A stretch of 11,408 bases of DNA from JBBRWV01 sp038248985 (GTDB lineage: Bacteria > Planctomycetota > Phycisphaerae > WQYP01), in contig JBBRWV010000118.1 in assembly GCA_038248985.1 (NCBI GenBank), forward strand, positions 1-11,408, written 5' to 3'. A program made the position numbers and the translations under genes. This document shows, in pieces, positions 7,449 through 11,408 of the stretch (its first letter is position 1; each line of letters opens with the position of its first letter). A model generated the notes under the pieces. It saw nothing but the letters and a program-made list of their open reading frames with translations, searched no databases and was not told the DNA's origin.

Positions 7449-7757
7449 ATGCCCCGACTCGATCAACTCCAACAACTCCTTGCCGCCGAACCCACCGACG
7501 CCTTCCTCCGCTACGGCGTCGCGATGGAACTTGCCAAACTCGACCGCTTCGCCGAATCTCTCGACCAATTCAATCAGCTCCTCCAGCAACACCCCAACTA
7601 CGTCCCCGCCTACTTCATGGCCGGACGCACCTGCGAACAAAATGCCGACATCCCCGCCGCCAAAATCTTCTACACCCGCGGCATCGCCGTCGCCAATGCC
7701 ACCGGCGATTCCCACGCCGCCGGCGAAATCGCCTCCGCACTCGCCGCTATCGAATGA
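7449..7757 (+). CDS. Small tetratricopeptide-repeat protein
   Basis: This 102-residue, all-helical protein has about two TPR units and no signal peptide. Residues 13-46 (DAFLRYGVAMELAKLDRFAE followed by SLDQFNQLLQQHPN) and 47-80 (YVPAYFMAGRTCEQNADIPA and onward) show the small/large residue spacing of TPR helices, with the usual P at repeat ends. Compact proteins like this occur as single genes in planctomycetes and verrucomicrobia; they presumably bind a partner protein, which cannot be named. The ATG at 7449 is the first sensible start. There is no Shine-Dalgarno upstream, so translation may depend on read-through from the SNF2 gene 50 nt before. The 3' end overlaps the stop end of the minus-strand membrane-protein frame by 11 nt. 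Confidence 0.82.
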   Translation: MPRLDQLQQLLAAEPTDAFLRYGVAMELAKLDRFAESLDQFNQLLQQHPNYVPAYFMAGRTCEQNADIPAAKIFYTRGIAVANATGDSHAAGEIASALAAIE

Positions 7758-7929
7758 TCCACTGATAAACCAAATAACCTACCCCCCACGCAAATCCCGC
7801 CACACTCAGCACAATAAATCCACCCACTGCCACCAACAACGGCACAAACACCCCATGCTTCCACGCCGCAACCTCCTCCTGTCACGCCGGCGTCAAATAC
7901 GATAAAAATGTGTCCTTCCTCTCCTCCAT
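7747..7929 (-). CDS. Small single-span membrane protein with in-frame TGA at codon 16
   Basis: On the minus strand, GGAGG (7940-7944) lies 10 nt before ATG 7929. The frame reads MEERKDTFLSYLTPA, then TGA (7882-7884), then 44 codons starting QEEVAAWKHG and ending VYQWIIR before TAG. The part after the TGA holds a strong hydrophobic segment (VFVPLLVAVGGFIVLSVAGF and on to GYLV) with flanking Trp/Tyr residues and a charged end, the composition of a real transmembrane helix. The part before it is charged and cytosol-like. No in-frame start with a usable ribosome site follows the TGA closely. The 60-codon frame ends 11 nt inside the convergent TPR gene. TGA is the normal stop of SNF2 and other genes here, so the code is not reassigned. 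The TGA may be a nonsense mutation (for example from CGA), an assembly error, a leaky UGA-C stop, or Sec. The family is not recognised. A pseudogene is an equally fair label. Confidence 0.6.
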
Positions 7930-7978
7930 TCCACACGCGCCTCCAAATCAACCACCCCCCCCCCAGCAATCCAAACCT

Positions 7979-8002
7979 CTTCGCCCCTTCGCCCCTTCGT
8001 GG
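7979..8002 (-). repeat. CACGAA-type repeat tract after the TatD gene
   Basis: Minus-strand sequence directly after the TatD stop TAG reads CCACGAAGG and then GGCGAAGG and GGCGAAG, three degenerate units of about 8 bases. It belongs to the same short-repeat class as the tracts at 9191-9217 and 10532-10607. Confidence 0.6.
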
Positions 8003-8848
8003 CTATTCCTCCGTCACCGTCAGCTTCCGCACCTTAAACCGCGGATTCTTCCCGAAAAACTCCGCCGGATTGTTATGAAAAATCCGCAGCAGCGTCTCCC
8101 GCGAATGACCCCGACGCCGCGCCTCCAGCATCGTCCGATGCGTCTGCATCGGATCGCTCACACCCCAATCCGCCGCCGCATTCACCATCAACTTCTCCGC
8201 CCCCCACATCTCAAAAATATCCACCGCCCGCTGCGGCGTACACTTGCTCACCGGATAAATCGTCATCCCCGCCCAATACCCCTCATCCAGCACCATCCCC
8301 ACCGTGTGCTCCTCCACATGATCAATCAATATCCGCGAATGATCCAGCTTCCCCCCAAAATCCTTCAACATATCCAATATCATCCGCGTCCCCTTCCACT
8401 TGTCCTCCAAGTGCGGCGTATGTATCAAAATCAAATGATGCCCACCCGCTAACCCCTCAAACGCATCTATCGCCATCTGCACATGCTGCTGAAAAACCTT
8501 CGCCTCATTCGCCGTATTCTTGTTCAGCCCGATCTCCCCAATCCCCAGCACCGTCGGCTTCTGCAAAAACTTCGGTATCTCCCCCAGCACCTCCTTCGCC
8601 TTCCCCAAATCTTCCGCCTCCTTCGGATTTAAACATATCCAGCAATAATGATCGATCCCAAACTGCGCCGCCCGCTTCGGCTCAAACTCCGTCAACTGCT
8701 GATAATAATCCACAAACCCCGCCGGCGAACGATCAAACCCCGCCCAAAACGCCGGCTCCGATATCGCCACCACCCCCGCCATCGCCATCGTTTCATAATC
8801 CGCCGTCGTCCGACTCACCATGTGACAGTGGGGATCAATAATGAACAT
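8003..8848 (-). CDS. TatD-like metal-dependent hydrolase (TIM barrel)
   Basis: This 281-residue protein belongs to the amidohydrolase/TatD-related superfamily and most resembles the COG1099-type predicted metal hydrolases. Expected divalent-metal ligands are all visible: H7-x-H9 in IIDPHCHM, E105 in GIGEIGLNK, H143 in LILIHTPH, H177 in LIDHVEEH and D227 in NAAADWGVSDP. It is cytoplasmic, with no signal peptide. The start is ATG 8848, with AGAAGG six bases upstream; a TTG two codons earlier would abut that site and is rejected. Similar proteins occur in the ebo gene clusters of several bacteria and algae, but no other ebo-type gene is seen here, so no symbol is given. The substrate is unknown (phosphoester or nuclease activity is possible for the superfamily). 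It is divergent from the 77-codon gene, 101 nt away. Its stop is directly followed by a CACGAA repeat. Confidence 0.88.
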   Translation of the reverse strand: MFIIDPHCHMVSRTTADYETMAMAGVVAISEPAFWAGFDRSPAGFVDYYQQLTEFEPKRAAQFGIDHYCWICLNPKEAEDLGKAKEVLGEIPKFLQKPTVLGIGEIGLNKNTANEAKVFQQHVQMAIDAFEGLAGGHHLILIHTPHLEDKWKGTRMILDMLKDFGGKLDHSRILIDHVEEHTVGMVLDEGYWAGMTIYPVSKCTPQRAVDIFEMWGAEKLMVNAAADWGVSDPMQTHRTMLEARRRGHSRETLLRIFHNNPAEFFGKNPRFKVRKLTVTEE

Positions 8849-8918
8849 ACTCAACCTTCTCTGAAAATCCCGTTTACCTTAACGCATCCGCCAAGAACGC
8901 GCACCGCACTTGCCGCGC

Positions 8919-8924
8919 TATAAT
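8919..8924 (+). promoter_or_regulatory. -10 box of the 77-codon gene
   Basis: A perfect TATAAT stands out in a GC-rich context 26 nt before the ATG at 8950, giving a leader of about 20 nt. No recognisable -35 lies 15-19 bases upstream, so an activator or other sigma contacts would be needed. Confidence 0.45.
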
Positions 8925-8949
8925 GATACCGTCACCGCAGGAGCCAATC

Positions 8950-9183
8950 ATGTTACCCACAATCCCTTCCCCCCACTGCCCCCCTCCCGCCGAAACCGAC
9001 CTCGACGACAAAGTCTGCTCCTGCTCCCCCGAACCCTACTGGCTCGAATGGCTCGAAGAACAAAAGCAAAAAGAAAAAGAAAAAAGCCCAACCCCAAATC
9101 CCACTTCAAGCCCTCCCCCGCCAGACCACGCTCCAGAACTTGCACCTCCTGCCTTCACCCCATCAGTCACTCCCCAAAAATAA
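8950..9183 (+). CDS. Small proline-rich acidic/basic protein, unknown
   Basis: This 77-residue protein is not recognised. It is low in complexity at both ends (Pro-rich, residues 3-14 and 46-76), with a central charged segment DLDDKVCSCSPEPYWLEWLE followed by the lysine/glutamate run EQKQKEKEK. Cysteines at 10, 23 and 25 (a CxC pair) could bind a metal or form a disulfide, but there is no signal peptide or membrane segment. The case for a real gene is the signals: AGGAG at 8939-8943 exactly 6 nt before ATG, and a TATAAT just upstream of that. It is divergently arranged with the TatD gene and ends 8 nt before a CACGAA repeat. The C-terminal half may be disordered. A role in the TatD neighbourhood is only a suggestion from position. 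Confidence 0.6.
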   Translation: MLPTIPSPHCPPPAETDLDDKVCSCSPEPYWLEWLEEQKQKEKEKSPTPNPTSSPPPPDHAPELAPPAFTPSVTPQK

Positions 9184-9190
9184 AACCCAA

Positions 9191-9217
9191 TTTCGTGTCT
9201 TTCGTGTCTTTTGTGGC
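9191..9217 (-). repeat. CACGAA-type repeat tract after the dehydrogenase gene
   Basis: Read on the minus strand: GGCCACAAAAGACACGAAAG followed by ACACGAAA, three units of the GACACGAAA motif (the first degenerate). It begins 14 nt after the TGA stop of the dehydrogenase and sits between the convergent ends of that gene and the 77-codon gene. No hairpin is formed, so it is not an intrinsic terminator. Confidence 0.65.
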
Positions 9218-9231
9218 CATTTACAACCCCC

Positions 9232-10392
9232 TCACCCCAACCCCGGCACATCCAACCACCGCCGCTCCTTCCAACTCTGAATCCCCAAATCCGCCAACTG
9301 CACCCCCTTCGCCGCCTCCAGCAAATCCCACCGAAACGCATCACCCCGAACAATATGCTTCAAATACAACTCCCACTGGATCTTAAACGCATTGTCATAA
9401 ATCACCTGGCTCGGCACCTTCGCCCAACTGCCATAAAAATCAATCGGATTATCAATGTCCGGATTCCACACCGGCCGCGGCGTGTTGTTGTACTGCTGGC
9501 TCACGCAATCCCGCAGCCCCGCCACCGCACTCCCCTTCGTCCCATCCACCTGCAGCGTCAACAAATCATCCCGCCGCACCCGCACGCACCAACTGCTGTT
9601 AAAATGACAGATAATCCCGTTCTCCAACTCAAACGTGCTGTACGCCGAATCATCCGCCGTACACTTATACGGCTTGCCCGCCTCATCCCAACGCGTCTTC
9701 ACATGCGTCGCCCCCAAACACGAGATCGCCTTCACCTTCCCAAAAACGTTGTCCACCAAATATCTCCAGTGGCACAACATATCAATAATCATGCCCCCGC
9801 CATCTTCCTTGCGATAATTCCAGCTCGGCCGTTGAATCGGCACCGTGTCCCCCTCAAACACCCAGTACCCAAACTCCCCGCGCACACTCAAAATCTCCCC
9901 AAAGAATCCCGTCGCAATCAACTGCTTCAACTTCATGATCCCCGGCAGCCACAACTTGTCCTGCACCACCCCGTTCTTCACCCCCGCCGCCTTCGCCGCC
10001 GTATACAAACTCAACGCATCCGCCGTGTTCACCGCCGTCGGCTTCTCACAATAAATATGCTTCCCCGCCGCAATCGCCTGCTTCACGCTCTCCACCCGAC
10101 GATCCGTCGTCTGGCTGTCAAAATACACCGGATAATTCTTGTCCTTCAGCAGCGGCTCCAGATCCGTCGCCACCTTCAGCGTCCCCGCCGGCAACCCCGC
10201 CCCCTCCGCCACCTTCTTCAACTTCGCCTCGTTCCGCCCCACCAAAATCGCCTCCGGCATAATCACATCATTATCCGAAAGCCTCACGCCCCCCTCCTGA
10301 ATGATCGCCGCTATCGAACGATACAAATGCTGATTCGTCCCCATCCGCCCCGTCACCCCATTCATAATAATCCCAACCTTATGTACCGCCAT
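9232..10392 (-). CDS. Gfo/Idh/MocA-family oxidoreductase
   Basis: This 386-residue NAD(P)-dependent dehydrogenase belongs to the glucose-fructose oxidoreductase/inositol dehydrogenase family, which oxidises or reduces sugars, polyols or their phosphates. The N-terminal Rossmann fold starts VGIIMNGVTGRMG (6-18), a variant of the usual GxGxxG. The family signature EKP is at 116-118 (KHIYCEKPTA), with K117 the expected catalytic lysine. The C-terminal alpha/beta domain contains GGGMIIDMLCHW (198-209), whose D204 and H208 match the usual D...H substrate residues. There is no Tat or Sec signal, so it is cytosolic. The start is ATG 10392 with GAGG five bases upstream; a TTG nine codons earlier has no ribosome site. 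Length is normal. The cupin gene lies 208 nt upstream on the same strand, so a shared transcript is possible but not shown. The substrate cannot be told. Confidence 0.93.
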   Translation of the reverse strand: MAVHKVGIIMNGVTGRMGTNQHLYRSIAAIIQEGGVRLSDNDVIMPEAILVGRNEAKLKKVAEGAGLPAGTLKVATDLEPLLKDKNYPVYFDSQTTDRRVESVKQAIAAGKHIYCEKPTAVNTADALSLYTAAKAAGVKNGVVQDKLWLPGIMKLKQLIATGFFGEILSVRGEFGYWVFEGDTVPIQRPSWNYRKEDGGGMIIDMLCHWRYLVDNVFGKVKAISCLGATHVKTRWDEAGKPYKCTADDSAYSTFELENGIICHFNSSWCVRVRRDDLLTLQVDGTKGSAVAGLRDCVSQQYNNTPRPVWNPDIDNPIDFYGSWAKVPSQVIYDNAFKIQWELYLKHIVRGDAFRWDLLEAAKGVQLADLGIQSWKERRWLDVPGLG

Positions 10393-10531
10393 AACAACCT
10401 CAATAAAATCTAAACTCAAAAAATAACGTCATCAACATACCTAACAAACAAATAAAAGAAATCTCCTGATGCCTAAATCGTCGTCGTCGCCCGTCACAAT
10501 CTCACTGGTAAAAGTCGTCGTCGTCGTCGTC
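10393..10531. other. AT-rich upstream region with GTC trinucleotide repeats
   Basis: This intergenic stretch precedes the dehydrogenase. Bases 10402-10470 are AT-rich against the surrounding GC and probably hold the promoter: on the minus strand TTGATG and TAGATT are 17 bases apart, each a 4/6 match. A perfect (GTC)6 microsatellite lies at 10514-10531, and a shorter TCG run at 10478-10489. No coding sequence is supported here. Confidence 0.45.
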
Positions 10532-10607
10532 ATCTTCGTGTCTTTCGTGGATAGTTTCCCCCGTCATCTTCGTGCCTTCGTGGTTAAATCGCCTTCGTGG
10601 TTAAATC
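10532..10607 (-). repeat. CACGAA-type repeat cluster after the cupin gene
   Basis: The minus strand carries GATTTAACCACGAAGG twice, identical over 16 bases (10592-10607 and 10575-10590, period 17), followed by CACGAAGATGAC, then ATCCACGAAAGACACGAAGA (10533-10552) and GATGAC again. The first 16-base copy contains the cupin stop codon TAA and its last Ile codon, so the repeat and the gene end overlap. No stem-loop is evident. Confidence 0.75.
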
Positions 10608-11053
10608 TTCGGTTTCTCCGTACACTGCCCCCGCGCACCCACCGGCAACCCCGGCACCCCACCCACCCCCGCCTGCGGCAAAGTCCCCTCCAATTCCTGC
10701 TTCCAATGCGCCACATCCCCCGCCGGACCATACACATAAATCATCTTCGCCACCGTCTCCCCCACATTCGTCAATTGATGAAACACCGTCGGCGGTATCG
10801 ACGCCAACTGCCCGCTCTGCAAAATCACCCGCTCCGTCCCCAAGCACATCTCGCACGTCCCCTCCACAATATAGTAAACCTCCTCCTGCTCCTGGTTATG
10901 CCACGGCACCTGACCCCCGTTCGGCTCCAAAATCACAAACCCCATCGAAAAATTCTTCGCCTGCACCGGGCTCGCCCCGCCCACCAGGTTCCGCGTCCAC
11001 CGCCGCGCCGGATACGTCCGCCCCGCAATCTTTTCCAAATCCGCAATGATCAT
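10601..11053 (-). CDS. Cupin-domain protein
   Basis: This 150-residue, single-domain cupin has a small beta barrel that usually binds one metal ion. Motif 1 is GGQVPWHNQEQEEVYYIVEG (46-65): the first His is H52, the usual second His is replaced by Gln (Q54), and the Glu is E58. Motif 2, PPTVFHQLTNVG (87-98), supplies H92. The C-terminal tail LPVGARGQCTEKPKI is outside the barrel. ATG 11053 is preferred because GAGG lies 9 bases upstream; ATG 11062 would have it immediately adjacent. Such cupins often handle sugars or small acids, or serve as isomerases; no substrate can be given. It is followed on the same strand by the dehydrogenase. The AraC-type regulator starts 105 nt away in the opposite direction and could control both, which is inference. 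The stop codon lies inside a repeat copy. Confidence 0.88.
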   Translation of the reverse strand: MIIADLEKIAGRTYPARRWTRNLVGGASPVQAKNFSMGFVILEPNGGQVPWHNQEQEEVYYIVEGTCEMCLGTERVILQSGQLASIPPTVFHQLTNVGETVAKMIYVYGPAGDVAHWKQELEGTLPQAGVGGVPGLPVGARGQCTEKPKI

Positions 11054-11143
11054 CGCTTCCATCCTCAAATCGCCAAACCCTTTTCCCTCACCACCCTACC
11101 CACCGCCGTCCCCTTCACCAATGGATTTCCCGACCATCTTTTG

Positions 11144-11149
11144 TACAAT
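11144..11149 (+). promoter_or_regulatory. -10 box of the AraC-type gene
   Basis: TACAAT is a 5/6 match to the -10 consensus, only 10 nt before the ATG at 11159. This implies a very short or absent leader. No clear -35 is visible. No Shine-Dalgarno precedes the ATG, consistent with a leaderless message. Confidence 0.35.
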
Positions 11150-11158
11150 CTATCCATC

Positions 11159-11408
11159 ATGCCCTCTGCCGACTCCCCACCCCTCACCTTCCTCTACGGC
11201 ACCCACATCCCCCGCTGCGCACACCACATTCATAAGCATTTCGACGATTACTCTACCCTCCAGTACATGCACGCCGGCGCCCTCTCGCTCACCCTCGATG
11301 ACCGCCTCTATGCACTCCGCGGCCAATGGTTCTGGTCCTGCTTCCCCGGCCCCCACATCCACGTGCCCCCCCGCCGCCCCCCCCCCCCCCGGGGGCCCCC
11401 GCGCCGCC
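11159..11408 (+). CDS. AraC-type transcriptional regulator, sensor domain, 3'-truncated
   Basis: Only the first 70 or so residues are genuine. MPSADSPPLTFLYGTHIPRC leads into AHHIHKHFDDYSTLQYMHAG, then LSLTLDDRLYALRGQWFWSC and FPGPHIHV. This matches the start of the cupin-like ligand-binding domain of AraC-family regulators common in planctomycetes and verrucomicrobia (histidine-rich strand, YxLxGxWFW...PGP). The DNA-binding helix-turn-helix part is off the contig. From about 11377 the sequence is a C/G homopolymer artefact, so the residues after about 72 (Pro/Arg/Gly run) are not real. The frame is open to the end. Divergent to the cupin gene, it may sense a sugar and control the neighbouring genes; this is position-based inference. 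Confidence 0.68.
   Translation, partial: MPSADSPPLTFLYGTHIPRCAHHIHKHFDDYSTLQYMHAGALSLTLDDRLYALRGQWFWSCFPGPHIHVPPRRPPPPRGPPRR
11377..11408. other. Low-complexity C/G tail, probable read-end artefact
   Basis: Fourteen C, five G, five C and then GCGCCGCC close the contig. Such a pure C/G palindrome-like tail inside what should be an AraC sensor domain is typical of low-quality read ends or poly-G base calling, not genome sequence. Confidence 0.75.

Noticed and set aside
7747..7929. Genome-wide TGA reassignment to explain the in-frame TGA
   Set aside because: The ferredoxin-NADP reductase, SNF2, TPR and dehydrogenase genes all end on TGA with complete proteins, and no other real gene contains an in-frame TGA.
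7670..7969. 99-codon minus-strand frame over the 7758-7969 gap
   Set aside because: It reads the membrane-protein region in the wrong frame (Cys/Gly-rich) and runs far into the TPR gene antisense. The frame of the interrupted membrane protein is far more protein-like.
9211..10413. 400-codon plus-strand open frame opposite the dehydrogenase
   Set aside because: It is an Arg/His/Pro/Ile-rich antisense shadow of a complete Gfo/Idh/MocA gene.
10469..11158. Plus-strand frame open from an ATG at 10469 into the AraC-type gene
   Set aside because: It passes antisense through the whole cupin gene with Arg/His/Pro-rich content and starts on microsatellite. Open only because of base composition.

Overview
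The window looks like one whole metagenome-assembled contig from a high-GC bacterium, most plausibly of the Planctomycetota/Verrucomicrobiota (PVC) group. That placement is an inference from the gene families (a SWIM-SNF2 helicase with its bacterial accessory domain, an AraC-type regulator with an FWSCFPGP-like sensor domain, a small TPR protein, a COG1099-type TatD hydrolase) and from the base composition; no marker gene fixes it. Both ends are technical. Bases 1-20 are identical to the 3' end of the Illumina TruSeq read-2 adapter, and the last 30 or so bases are a C14-G5-C5 low-complexity tail. The two genes at the ends are therefore truncated and partly artificial.

Left part (1-3900): a truncated 3D-domain protein (+); a thioredoxin-reductase-like ferredoxin-NADP+ reductase (+) with a TATAAT promoter and a 27-bp palindrome next to its -35; then, on the minus strand and convergent with it, tRNA-Arg(UCU), a small exported protein of unknown function and an ABC-F translation-factor ATPase. 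The exported protein and the ABC-F gene overlap by 41 nt.

Middle (3955-7930): a 1147-residue SWIM/SNF2 helicase (+) followed by a 102-residue TPR protein (+). Convergent with the TPR gene, overlapping its 3' end by 11 nt, is a small membrane-protein reading frame (7747-7929, minus). It has a good Shine-Dalgarno and ATG but one in-frame TGA at codon 16. It is the least ordinary thing in the window: a recent nonsense mutation, a sequencing error, read-through, or a selenocysteine codon.

Right part (8003-11408): a TatD-type metal hydrolase, a Gfo/Idh/MocA dehydrogenase and a cupin, all on the minus strand; one small proline-rich unknown protein (+); and the start of an AraC-type regulator (+). 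The dehydrogenase, cupin and regulator would fit a sugar or polyol catabolic locus, but no substrate can be read from the sequence. Each of the three minus-strand genes here ends at, or within about 15 nt of, a short CACGAA-type repeat tract.

Composition: the plus strand is strongly C-rich over G throughout, whatever the gene direction. Plus-strand genes end codons in C and minus-strand genes often end them in G. This is the expected pattern if the minus strand is the leading strand in replication, and it explains the many long antisense open frames.
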